Shown piece by piece: positions 1-6,744 of a stretch of DNA of 43,018 nt (position 1 is its first letter; every line of letters starts with the position of its first letter). A program made the position numbers and the translations under genes. This stretch comes from Actinomycetota bacterium. GTDB lineage: Bacteria; Actinomycetota; Thermoleophilia; Gaiellales; Gaiellaceae. Under the pieces are notes generated by a model. The model ran no database searches, was not told the origin of the DNA, and saw only the letters and a list, made by a program, of their open reading frames with translations. The DNA lies in the NCBI GenBank assembly GCA_013816245.1, contig JACDEU010000023.1:1-43018 (forward strand), read 5' to 3'.

Positions 1-194
1 GCAAGCTTCGCGACGACGGCGGCTACACGATTCTCGTGATCGAGCACGACATGCACGTCGTGGAAGGCATCTCGGACCGCGTCGTCGCCCTCGATCACGG
101 CGTCAAGATCGCCGAAGGGTCGTTCGAAGCCGTCGCGACCGACCCGCGCGTCATCGAGGCATACCTCGGCCTGCGAAAAGCGGAGACCAAATGA
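1..194 (+). CDS. ABC transporter ATP-binding protein, LivG-like, C-terminal end only
   Basis: Reading from base 3, the frame is open to a TGA at 192-194 and encodes the end of an ABC ATPase: a Walker B-distal strand and H-loop (ILVIEHDM), the D-R-V-V-A-L-D-H-G strand and the closing AYLG segment typical of LivG/LivF proteins. The 5' end lies outside the window. The stop overlaps the start of the next gene by 4 bp (ATGA). Two adjacent ATPases of this kind are the usual LivG-LivF arrangement of branched-chain amino-acid (HAAT) importers, so this is most likely the LivG partner. Substrate cannot be told from this fragment. Confidence 0.85.
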   Translation, partial: KLRDDGGYTILVIEHDMHVVEGISDRVVALDHGVKIAEGSFEAVATDPRVIEAYLGLRKAETK

Positions 195-919
195 GCACCA
201 ACGGCGCGCCGGACCTTCTGAGGTTGAAGAACATCGACACGTATTACGGCGAGATCCACATCCTCGAGAGCCTCGACCTGAAGGTGCGCGAAGGCGAGCT
301 CGTGTCGCTGCTCGGCGGCAACGCCTCGGGAAAGTCGACGACCCTCAAGACAATCCTGGGGCTCGTGCAGCCTCGAAACGGTTCCGTGGAGTTTCGTGGC
401 GAGGAGGTGACACGCCGCACGACGAGCTATCGGATCCAGAAGGGAATGGCGATCGTTCCCGAAAACCGCCGGCTCTTCGGTCCGATGACGGTCCTCGAGA
501 ACCTCGAGATGGGCGCCTATTTGATCCGCGACACGAAGGGGCGCAAGGAGGACTTCGAGCGCGTCTACACGCTGTTCCCCCTGCTCTACGAGCGACGCGC
601 GCAGCTCGCCGGGACGCTCTCCGGCGGCGAACAGCAGATGGTCGCCATGGGCCGCGCTCTGATGGCGCGCCCGAAGCTACTCCTCATGGACGAGCCGTCG
701 ATGGGGCTGGCGCCGATCCTCGTCGAGCGAAGCTTCGAGATCATCCAGCAGGTCCATCAGTCCGGCGTCGCGATGCTGGTCGTCGAGCAGAATGCGAACA
801 TGGCGCTCTCGATCGCAGACCGCGGCTACGTCCTCTCGACCGGGCGTCTGGTGCTCGAAGGCCCGGCGCAGGAGCTGCTCGCGCACGAGGATTTGCGGAA
901 GGCCTACCTTGGCCGTTGA
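191..919 (+). CDS. livF: Branched-chain amino-acid-type ABC transporter ATP-binding protein (LivF family)
   Basis: The 242-residue protein has the length and motif order of LivF: Walker A G-G-N-A-S-G-K-S-T at about 42-50 (Asn-Ala-Ser replaces the commoner Asn-Gly-Ala), signature LSGGEQQ at 143-149, Walker B LLLMDE at 163-168, then the MGLAP segment and H-loop region. It would energise import of a branched-chain or related amino acid, or an amide, on the cytoplasmic face of the membrane, paired with the upstream LivG-like ATPase. Start ATG overlaps the upstream stop by 4 bp. The downstream aminotransferase begins inside the 3' end of this gene, so the three are probably co-transcribed. The true substrate is unknown; HAAT transporters also carry urea and short amides. 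Confidence 0.9.
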   Translation: MSTNGAPDLLRLKNIDTYYGEIHILESLDLKVREGELVSLLGGNASGKSTTLKTILGLVQPRNGSVEFRGEEVTRRTTSYRIQKGMAIVPENRRLFGPMTVLENLEMGAYLIRDTKGRKEDFERVYTLFPLLYERRAQLAGTLSGGEQQMVAMGRALMARPKLLLMDEPSMGLAPILVERSFEIIQQVHQSGVAMLVVEQNANMALSIADRGYVLSTGRLVLEGPAQELLAHEDLRKAYLGR

Positions 920-2063
920 GGCCGCTTCGCTTGCGACCAGGTGCCGCCAGCGGTTCCCGATCTTCGAGCGGCAGGTGTACATCAACTCGTGCTCGCAGGG
1001 CGCGCTGTCGGACGCGGTGCGCGCAGCTTACGAGCAGTACCTCGAAGACTGGGACGACAGAGGCGCACCCTGGGAGTACTGGGTGGAGCGCCAGGAAGCC
1101 GCGCGCACTGCTTTCGCCGGGCTCGTCAATGCGAGCGCCGACGAGATCGCGGTGACGACGTCGCTGTCGGCAGGAGTGAGTGCGCTCGCGAGCGGCCTAC
1201 GCTTCACGCAGCGGTCGAAGGTCGTGCTCACGGACTGGGAGTTCCCGACGATCGGTCAGATCTGGCACGCGCAGGAAGCGCGCGGAGCGCGGGTTACCCA
1301 CGTCAAGGCGGCGGCTGACGGGACGATCCCGCTCGAGCACTTCGAGAGCGCGATCGACGACGACACCCTGATCGTCGCTCTCACGCACGTCTGTTATCGC
1401 AACGGCGCGATGCTGGACGTCCCCGCCGTCGTCGAGCTCGCTCACGAGCGCGGCGCGCTCGTCCTGCTCGACGCCTTCCAGGCGATCGGCTCGCTTCCGG
1501 TCGACGTTGCCGAGCTCGGGGTCGATTTCCTCGGCGCCGGTGTGCTCAAGTATCTGCTCGGGTCTGCAGGCCTCGGTTTCTTCTACTGCCGTCGAGACCT
1601 CGTCGAGCGTGTGCGGCCGACACAGACCGGCTGGTTCGCCGACGAGAACATCTTCGCGATGGATCACACCGACTATTCGCCGGCGCACACCGCCGCGCGT
1701 TTTCAATCGGGCACGCCGCCGGTGCCTGCGATCTACGCGGGCATCGCGGGCATCGAGCTGATGCAGCAGATCGGGGTGGCGGAGACCCGCGATCACGTGC
1801 TCGGCCTGAATGCGCATCTCCTCGACGGCCTCGACGAGCTCGAGGCAAAGGTCGTGACGCCGCGCGCACCGGAACGACGCGGTGCGCTCATCTGCGTGAA
1901 GTCCACCGACGCGATGGCCCTCGTCTCCAAGCTCGGCGAGGAAGGCATCGTCACGTCGGACCGCGACGACAGCCTGCGTATCTCGGCCCACTGTTACAAC
2001 ACCGTCGAAGACGTGGATGCCGTGTTGGCAGCGCTGCAGCGACACCGCAAGCTCTTGGCATAG
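909..2063 (+). CDS. PLP-dependent aminotransferase class V (cysteine desulfurase/isopenicillin N epimerase-like)
   Basis: The 384-residue fold-type I PLP enzyme resembles class V aminotransferases. Visible features are Asp188 and Gln191 in LLDAFQAIG (pyridine-nitrogen and ring contacts) and the probable Schiff-base Lys214 in GAGVLKYLLGSAGLGF. The N-terminal INSCSQGALS is the usual substrate-loop start. I place the start at TTG 909, 11 bp inside livF, with a GGAAGG-like sequence upstream; the longer frame from 792 would be antisense-like sequence inside livF. Substrate cannot be assigned. The family includes kynureninase-like enzymes, selenocysteine lyases and epimerases. Coupling to an amino-acid importer suggests catabolism of an imported amino acid (inference). 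Confidence 0.85.
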   Translation: MAVEAASLATRCRQRFPIFERQVYINSCSQGALSDAVRAAYEQYLEDWDDRGAPWEYWVERQEAARTAFAGLVNASADEIAVTTSLSAGVSALASGLRFTQRSKVVLTDWEFPTIGQIWHAQEARGARVTHVKAAADGTIPLEHFESAIDDDTLIVALTHVCYRNGAMLDVPAVVELAHERGALVLLDAFQAIGSLPVDVAELGVDFLGAGVLKYLLGSAGLGFFYCRRDLVERVRPTQTGWFADENIFAMDHTDYSPAHTAARFQSGTPPVPAIYAGIAGIELMQQIGVAETRDHVLGLNAHLLDGLDELEAKVVTPRAPERRGALICVKSTDAMALVSKLGEEGIVTSDRDDSLRISAHCYNTVEDVDAVLAALQRHRKLLA

Positions 2064-2073
2064 CATCCCTGCA

Positions 2074-2352
2074 ATGCCGCGGAACACCAGCAAGGGTGCC
2101 CTCGAGCGTCTCCAGGAACGGATTCGCACAGCCGACCGCGGCTGGTTCTTCGCTGCCGTCGCCGATCAGGTGTCGGAGCGGCGGCTGGAGCGCGGACTGT
2201 CGCAGCGCGAGCTGGCCGAGCTGGTCGGTACGACGCAGTCCGCGATCGCGCGCCTCGAGCGCGGTGGCAGGCCACCGCGCATCGACACGTTGCTCCGAAT
2301 CGCAGACGCGCTCGACTGCGAGCTCGTCGTCGACCTGAAGCCCCGTCGCTAG
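2074..2352 (+). CDS. XRE-family helix-turn-helix regulator
   Basis: The 92-residue protein is mostly one HTH_XRE/HigA-like domain: LSQRELAELVGTTQSAIARLERGGRPPRIDTLL spans residues ~45-77, with the Gln and Ser of the recognition helix and the usual R-L-E-x-G turn. Its layout (short N-terminal helix, HTH, short hydrophobic strand VVDLKP) is that of HigA-type antitoxins or small repressors, but no toxin-like gene lies beside it. I chose ATG 2074, 10 bp after the aminotransferase stop, over an in-frame ATG at 2017 inside that gene. The stop at 2350-2352 overlaps by 4 bp the end of the convergent gene. Confidence 0.85.
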   Translation: MPRNTSKGALERLQERIRTADRGWFFAAVADQVSERRLERGLSQRELAELVGTTQSAIARLERGGRPPRIDTLLRIADALDCELVVDLKPRR

Positions 2353-2687
2353 AGGGCCTGGGCCTCCTGGACGATGCGAGCGGCGAGGTCACGCTTGCGC
2401 ACGACGACGTAACCGTTTGACGCCTCGACGACGTCTTCGACCAGCAGGTCTTCGTGGCCCGGCAACACCAGGAACATGTTCCCGCTCCGGTCAAGCCGCT
2501 CGTAGTCCTCGATCCGGCAGCTAATCGTGCCGGTGCAGGACGGGGCCCAGCACTCGCAGACGAGGTTGATGTCCGAGAGATCCGAACGGAAATTCTCGGT
2601 CATCTCGACGATCTGCTCGTTCACTGCTCGAAAGAGCAGCTGATTTTGCGCCGCGCGTCGCTCTCGTTCTTGTTGCTCTCCGCTCAT
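2349..2687 (-). CDS. CxCx4C small protein, paralog 1 (unknown function)
   Basis: The 112-residue soluble protein belongs to a family present three times here (also at 3203 and 3538). All share N-x-x-x-F-R-x-x-N-E-x-I near residue 15-25, a hydrophobic strand ending in C-E-C-x4-C (Cys44, Cys46, Cys51), an acidic-Tyr-Glu segment, a P-G-H-E box and a C-terminal G-Y-x-V-V-x-K strand. Three Cys plus the invariant His could form a metal site, but this is inference. An additional Cys57 is unique to this copy. Start is ATG 2687 (GTG 2690 also possible) after an AAGGGGA ribosome-binding sequence. It is convergent with the XRE gene and divergent from the ANTAR gene. I recognise similar proteins as uncharacterised in actinobacteria; no function is claimed. 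Confidence 0.75.
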   Translation of the reverse strand: MSGEQQERERRAAQNQLLFRAVNEQIVEMTENFRSDLSDINLVCECWAPSCTGTISCRIEDYERLDRSGNMFLVLPGHEDLLVEDVVEASNGYVVVRKRDLAARIVQEAQAL

Positions 2688-2798
2688 CACTTCCCCTTGG
2701 TAGCCGAAAGGAACTTCGGCCGGGGGAAATGTCCATCAGGAGTGCGAGATCGCCCTCGGTCTGTTGCTCATTGTAGCCGCCGACTCTCCAGATCGGGA

Positions 2799-3170
2799 AT
2801 GGCGGCTAAGATCCGCGCCTTGAACGACCGGGCCCAGATACAGGCCATCGAGACCCTCGGGGACGGGACGAGCGACGAAGCCTCTGCCGCCATCGGCAGG
2901 CTACTCGCGGTCACCCAGGCGACCTACGAGCGGCGCGCGCAGCTCGAGCACGCGCTCCAGTCCCGCGTGGCGATCGAGCAGGCCAAGGGGATCGTCGCCG
3001 AGCGGTACGGGCTCGAGCTCGAAGCGGCCTTCCAGATCATCAGGCGTGCCGCCCGCACGCACCGCATGAAGCTCCATGATCTCGTCCGCGAGATCCGTCC
3101 GGGAAAAGAGTTTCCCCCGGAGCTCGTCGAAGTGCTGCCGGAAGACCTGAAGCCGCGCCGCGACGTTTAG
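2799..3170 (+). CDS. ANTAR-domain protein
   Basis: The 123-residue protein has an N-terminal helical segment (to about 45) predicted to form a coiled coil and a C-terminal ANTAR domain: LQSRVAIEQAKGIVAERYGL followed by A-F-x-I-I-R-R-A-A-R and the third helix up to about residue 105. ANTAR domains bind paired RNA hairpins and act as transcription antiterminators, usually under a receiver, GAF or PAS sensor. None is attached here, so signal input is unknown. Start ATG 2799 is the only start that avoids a low-complexity, non-family N-terminus; the ribosome-binding sequence is weak. It sits between CxCx4C paralogs 1 and 2. Confidence 0.85.
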   Translation: MAAKIRALNDRAQIQAIETLGDGTSDEASAAIGRLLAVTQATYERRAQLEHALQSRVAIEQAKGIVAERYGLELEAAFQIIRRAARTHRMKLHDLVREIRPGKEFPPELVEVLPEDLKPRRDV

Positions 3171-3202
3171 ATACGCACGCTCCGAGCAGAACAGGCGCAA
3201 CT

Positions 3203-3541
3203 GTGAGCGAGACAGAGGAACGAATCGTGCAGAACAATCTGACGTTTCGAGCTGCCAACGAAAAGATCCGAGCGAAGGCAGCCGAATACGACGAGCCGAT
3301 GGAGCGGATCCCCTTCCTCTGCGAGTGCCCCGACATGGACTGCACCACGATCGTATGGATGGCCCCGAGCGAGTACGAGGCGGTTCGGTCCAATTCGAAG
3401 CACTTCTTCACGGTCACCGGGCACGAGAAGGCCGAGGAGCCGGTGGGCGAAGTGGTCTCCCGCCAGGATGGATACGTCGTGGTGGAGAAGCAGATCGCAG
3501 ACCTGGAGGAATCGGGCAGCTCGCGCGCCTACGGACCATGA
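3203..3541 (+). CDS. CxCx4C small protein, paralog 2 (unknown function)
   Basis: The 112-residue protein has the same plan as paralog 1: FRAANEKI at 15-22, FLCECPDMDC with Cys40, Cys42 and Cys47, SEYEAVR, a GHE box and DGYVVVEKQ at the C-terminal third. The start is GTG 3203; the stop overlaps the ATG of paralog 3 (ATGA), so the two are translationally coupled and may act as a pair. It lies 32 bp downstream of the ANTAR gene in the same direction. No membrane segment or signal peptide. Function unknown. Confidence 0.8.
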   Translation: MSETEERIVQNNLTFRAANEKIRAKAAEYDEPMERIPFLCECPDMDCTTIVWMAPSEYEAVRSNSKHFFTVTGHEKAEEPVGEVVSRQDGYVVVEKQIADLEESGSSRAYGP

Positions 3542-3870
3542 GCGCACGCGAGGAACAGATCGGGCTGAACGAGGCGGTCTTCCGAGAGGTCAATGAGCGC
3601 ATCGAAGGCCTCGCCGAAACGTTCGACCTGACATCGGAACCACTCGACTTTGTCTGCGAATGCGGAGACGCGGGCTGCGTTCAGCGCATCACGATGAGCC
3701 ACGCGGAGTACGAGCAGCTCCGCTCCGACCCACATCAGTTCGCCGTGCATCCCGGACACGAGCTCCCCGAGGTCGAGACCGTGGTCGACAAGCGCAAGGG
3801 CTACGACGTCGTCTCAAAGGACAGCGGCGTGCCCGAGCAGGTCGCGGAGCAGACGGATCCCCGCAGCTGA
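3538..3870 (+). CDS. CxCx4C small protein, paralog 3 (unknown function)
   Basis: The 110-residue protein aligns throughout with paralogs 1 and 2: N11-x3-F-R-E-V-N-E-R-I, DFVCECGDAGC (Cys40, Cys42, Cys47), AEYEQLR, HPGHE and KGYDVVSK. The start ATG 3538 overlaps the previous stop by 4 bp. The C-terminal tail after the last strand is acidic and poorly conserved. A tandem duplication producing paralogs 2 and 3 is the simplest history. Function unknown. Confidence 0.8.
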   Translation: MSAREEQIGLNEAVFREVNERIEGLAETFDLTSEPLDFVCECGDAGCVQRITMSHAEYEQLRSDPHQFAVHPGHELPEVETVVDKRKGYDVVSKDSGVPEQVAEQTDPRS

Positions 3871-3874
3871 GCAG

Positions 3875-4435
3875 ATCGTCGTCGCTGCGCTGGGCGACTC
3901 GATCACCGAGGGGTCGCCCGGCTACGACTCTCGCAAGGGCGGCGACGAAACGAGTCAGTGGGAGCACTGGGCCGCGCGCGCCGACGGCCGACTCGAGTTT
4001 CGCAACTGCGGAATCCATGGTCAGCGAACTGACGAGATCATGGCGCGCCTCGACGAGTGCGCCGGCGGGGCGGACGTGCTCGTCGTGCAGGGCGGCATCA
4101 ACGACATCGCGCAGGGCCGCTCGGTCGACGCTGCCGCCGAGAACCTGCGCGCAATGGTTCGGCGCGGCAAGGAGCTTGGACTGCAGGTTCTGCTCGTCGA
4201 GCTGCTTCCGTGGAACAACGGCTGGCCCGCCGCAGAGCCGAAGATCAGGAAGCTCAATGAGCTCATTGCAGAGGTCGCCCGCGTGGAAGACGTCGCCCTG
4301 CTCCCGTTCCATGACACCCTCGAAGATCGGGACCGTCCCGGGCGAATGCGTGAGGAGTGGACCTCTGACGGCGACCACCCGTCGGTCGAGGGTTATCGCA
4401 GGCTCGGCGAGCTGGCCTTCAGCCTGCCGGGCTAG
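3875..4435 (+). CDS. SGNH/GDSL hydrolase (start codon uncertain)
   Basis: Motifs of an SGNH esterase are all present: block I GDSITEG just after the first strand (nucleophile Ser), block III G-G-I-N-D, and block V D-G-D-H-P-S carrying the catalytic Asp-x-x-His. Total length near 186 residues suits a single-domain lipase/esterase. No signal peptide is visible. The difficulty is the start: in this frame no ATG, GTG or TTG occurs between paralog 3 and block I. I use ATC 3875, which restores the usual strand before GDSITEG; CTG 3890 would leave only two residues before the motif. An ATG at 4040 would lose the active-site Ser. It converges with the MBL gene, overlapping by 4 bp. Confidence 0.7.
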   Translation: MVVAALGDSITEGSPGYDSRKGGDETSQWEHWAARADGRLEFRNCGIHGQRTDEIMARLDECAGGADVLVVQGGINDIAQGRSVDAAAENLRAMVRRGKELGLQVLLVELLPWNNGWPAAEPKIRKLNELIAEVARVEDVALLPFHDTLEDRDRPGRMREEWTSDGDHPSVEGYRRLGELAFSLPG

Positions 4436-5154
4436 AGCGTGAAGACATCGCCGTCGGAGGCGCGCTCGATCCCGTCGGGGAGCGGCAGCTCGGACGGTCG
4501 GTGGATGATCACGAGCCGCTTCGCGCCGGAGTCTTCGAAAGCCGCGATCGCCTCTTCTGCGGAGAGGTGCCCGCGGAGGCCGTCGGGCCCTTCCTTGCTC
4601 TCCTTGAGTGTCGCCTCGCAAAGGAAGAGATCTGCGTCCCTGCCGACCTCCGCCAGTTGCGGGCTCGGTGCCGAATCGCCCGAGTAGGCGAGGGTCGTCT
4701 TGCCGTCGCTGACGCGGAGCGCGTAGGTCTGCAGCTGGTAGTGCGGCACGCGAACAGGCGTGATCGTCAGGCCGTCCGCCTCGAACGGCTCGCCCTCCGC
4801 GTACTCGAAGAGCTCGAAGGCGTCGAACATGCCGGCGAATCCGAGCCGCTCGCCGAACTCGCCGAGCTGGGTCCGGCCGCCAGGCGGCAGCCAGAGCTGG
4901 GGCGCCGGCAGCTCCCGCCCCGGGCCGAACATCGAGCCGAAGGTCCAGGGAACCAGGTCGCCCCAGTGATCGAGGTGGAAGTGCGTGATCACGATCGCGT
5001 CGACGTGCGGCCAGCCTTCCTCCTCGCGCAGGCGCGGCAGGACGCCCGGACCGCAGTCCAGCAGCACCCGCCCCGAGCCCTCGACGAGGTATCCCGACTG
5101 GGCGCCGCCCGGGTTGGGCCACGCCGGAGAGCAACCGACGACCGTCAGCTTCAC
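4432..5154 (-). CDS. Metallo-beta-lactamase-fold hydrolase
   Basis: The 240-residue protein starts MKLTVVGCSPAWP, typical of RNase Z/PhnP-like MBL proteins. It has the zinc motif H58-F-H60-L-D62-H63, a later YSGDSAPS segment with the bridging Asp, and a terminal IIHRPSE with the last His. The substrate is not deducible; relatives act on tRNA 3' ends, cyclic phosphodiesters and other small molecules. ATG at 5154 is divergent from the cyclic-nucleotide-fold gene, only 25 bp away, so the two promoters must overlap. Confidence 0.85.
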   Translation of the reverse strand: MKLTVVGCSPAWPNPGGAQSGYLVEGSGRVLLDCGPGVLPRLREEEGWPHVDAIVITHFHLDHWGDLVPWTFGSMFGPGRELPAPQLWLPPGGRTQLGEFGERLGFAGMFDAFELFEYAEGEPFEADGLTITPVRVPHYQLQTYALRVSDGKTTLAYSGDSAPSPQLAEVGRDADLFLCEATLKESKEGPDGLRGHLSAEEAIAAFEDSGAKRLVIIHRPSELPLPDGIERASDGDVFTL

Positions 5155-5179
5155 TTGCTCAGTGTGGCATAGTCCTCAC

Positions 5180-5584
5180 GTGCCAGAGGGCGCCGCCAAT
5201 CTCCTCAAGCGGGTACCGATCTTCTCCGACCTGGACGCGAAGGAGCTAGACCGGATCGCCGCGTCCATGAAGCAGCGCACGTTCAACGCGGGCGACACCG
5301 TGACCGCGGAGGGTCAGACCGGAGTCGGGTTCTTCGTGATCGAGGAGGGCGAGGCGACCGTGACCGTCGGCGGAGACGAACGCCGCCGCCTCGGCGCAGG
5401 TGACTACTTCGGCGAGGTTGCCTTGCTGAACGAGAGCGCGCGCACTGCGACGATCACCGCGGAGACCGATCTCCGCTGCTACGGCCTGACCTCCTGGGAG
5501 TTCCGGCCTCTCGTCGAGACGCACGGCTCCATCGCCTGGAAGCTCCTCCAGGCGATGTCGAAGACCTACCAGAGCCCTTCTTAG
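5180..5584 (+). CDS. Cyclic-nucleotide-binding-domain protein (Crp-like sensor domain alone)
   Basis: The 134-residue protein is essentially one cNMP-binding beta-roll: LLKRVPIFSDLDAKEL lead helix, G-D-T-V-x-x-E-G-Q strand, and the phosphate-cassette region G-D-Y-F-G-E-V-A-L-L-N-E-S-A-R-T-A-T, then a C helix. The Glu and Arg that contact the nucleotide are in place. No DNA-binding domain follows, so it is not a complete Crp regulator. It may work as a stand-alone sensor or by binding a partner. GTG 5180 gives the family start MPEGAANLLKRVP. The stop overlaps the end of the convergent htrA gene by 4 bp. Confidence 0.85.
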   Translation: MPEGAANLLKRVPIFSDLDAKELDRIAASMKQRTFNAGDTVTAEGQTGVGFFVIEEGEATVTVGGDERRRLGAGDYFGEVALLNESARTATITAETDLRCYGLTSWEFRPLVETHGSIAWKLLQAMSKTYQSPS

Positions 5585-6615
5585 CTCGGCCGGCTGGCGA
5601 GCTTCACGCTCGCGGTGTGGCTCTTGGCGCCGCGCTTATAGGTGACCGAGACCTGGTCGCCCGGACGATGCGCGTTGATCGCGGCCCGGAGCTCGCTGGC
5701 CGACGCGATGGACTTGCCGGCCACTGCGGTGACGACGTCGCCGGCTCGGAGCCCCGCCTTTGCCGCTGGGGTACCGGCCCGCACCTGACCGATCCTCGCG
5801 CCGCCTGAAGAGGAGTCGCTGAGGACGACTCCGAGGAAGGCGTGCTGCGCCTTTCCGTTCGAGATCAGCTGCGATGCGATCGAGCGGATCGTGTTGGAGG
5901 GGATCGCGAAGCCGACCCCGTCGTTGCCCCCGGAGTCACTCTCGATCTGCGCGTTGATCCCGACGACCTTGCCCTGTGCGTTCAGCAGCGGGCCGCCGGA
6001 GTTGCCGTGATTGATCGCTGCGTCGGTCTGGATCGAATCGTCGATGGCGAAGCCGTTCGGGGATCGCATCTCGCGGTGGAGGGCGCTGACGATTCCGGAA
6101 GTGACCGTCTCCTCCAATCCGAACGGGCTCCCGATCGCGACGACGTTGTCGCCGACGATGAGCTTGCCGGAGTCGCCGAGCGCGAGCCGAAAGAGCTCCG
6201 ACGCCGGCGCGGAGATCTTGAGCAGCGCGAGGTCTGTCGATGCATCGGTGCCGACGACCTGGGCGTCGTAGGTCTTGCCGTTCCAGAGCTTGACCGTCAG
6301 GGAGCTTGCCCCCGACACGACGTGCTGGTTCGTGAGGACATGGCCGGTCGTGTCGTAGACGAAGCCCGAGCCCTGCCCCTGCGCGGAGGTGACCTCGACG
6401 ACGCCCTTGCGCGCGAGCTGGTAGATGGACTGCACGGACAGTCCGCTCCCGCTCGAAGCGGGTTGGGAGTCCGCGACGGTGACCTGCCGCACGACCGTCT
6501 TGCCGTCGGCGGGCTTGAGGACGGCGTAAGTCGCCGCGCCACCTCCGACACCGATCAGCGCACCGGCGACGAGCGCGGCTGGGAGGGAGAGGATGCGAGT
6601 CGTTCGGGGTGTCAT
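5581..6615 (-). CDS. HtrA/DegP-family serine protease with PDZ domain
   Basis: The 344-residue protein has an N-terminal hydrophobic segment (~10-32, signal anchor), a trypsin-like domain with catalytic His98 (TNQHVV), Asp128 (STDLALL) and Ser206 (GNSGGPL), and one PDZ domain (~255-338). This is the membrane-anchored extracytoplasmic HtrA architecture (PepD-like), which degrades or refolds damaged envelope proteins. Its upstream region carries four TCTTAG-like boxes at 11-bp spacing reading towards the gene, shared with the neighbouring response-regulator genes. In Mycobacterium, the HtrA-like protease PepD is controlled by MprAB, which makes the same logic likely here. Confidence 0.93.
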   Translation of the reverse strand: MTPRTTRILSLPAALVAGALIGVGGGAATYAVLKPADGKTVVRQVTVADSQPASSGSGLSVQSIYQLARKGVVEVTSAQGQGSGFVYDTTGHVLTNQHVVSGASSLTVKLWNGKTYDAQVVGTDASTDLALLKISAPASELFRLALGDSGKLIVGDNVVAIGSPFGLEETVTSGIVSALHREMRSPNGFAIDDSIQTDAAINHGNSGGPLLNAQGKVVGINAQIESDSGGNDGVGFAIPSNTIRSIASQLISNGKAQHAFLGVVLSDSSSGGARIGQVRAGTPAAKAGLRAGDVVTAVAGKSIASASELRAAINAHRPGDQVSVTYKRGAKSHTASVKLASRPS

Positions 6616-6637
6616 GCCGACATCTGACCAGTCCTCT

Positions 6638-6676
6638 CTAAGATCCGGCTGAGGAACGGATAAGAACTCGCTAAGA
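6638..6676 (-). promoter_or_regulatory. Four 11-bp-spaced TCTTAG direct repeats upstream of htrA (OmpR-type sites)
   Basis: Read on the minus strand, TCTTAG, TCTTAT, CCTCAG and TCTTAG start exactly 11 bases apart. On the plus strand these are CTAAGA 6638, CTGAGG 6649, ATAAGA 6660 and CTAAGA 6671. Direct repeats with an 11-bp period are the binding pattern of OmpR/PhoB-family dimers in tandem. The nearest box is 22 bp from the htrA ATG. The likely binder is the regulator encoded at 7920. Confidence 0.75.
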
Positions 6677-6682
6677 CTCGGA

Positions 6683-6721
6683 TCTCACAAACTCCTTACG
6701 ACGGTCTTAGGACGGTCTTAG
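6683..6721 (+). promoter_or_regulatory. Four 11-bp-spaced TCTTAG direct repeats upstream of the HExxH metalloprotease
   Basis: On the plus strand the units are TCTCAC 6683, CCTTAC 6694, TCTTAG 6705 and TCTTAG 6716, each 11 bases after the last. The array begins only 7 bp beyond the htrA array and faces the other way, so the two genes have back-to-back sites. The last box ends 23 bp before ATG 6745. Confidence 0.75.
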
Positions 6722-6744
6722 GGCTGAGTGGCACCTTCGACGCA

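Noticed and set aside
792..908. Longer aminotransferase starting at 792
   Set aside because: The extra 39 residues are Arg/Ser-rich shadow coding inside livF; TTG 909 with its upstream purine run fits the family start.
3660..4442. 260-residue frame across paralog 3 and the SGNH gene
   Set aside because: It has Arg/Ser/Ala-rich shadow composition and no motif, while the other frames carry clear families.
3689..5134. 481-residue minus-strand frame over the MBL and SGNH genes
   Set aside because: Arg/Gly/Ala-rich shadow of the MBL gene frame; no recognisable domain.
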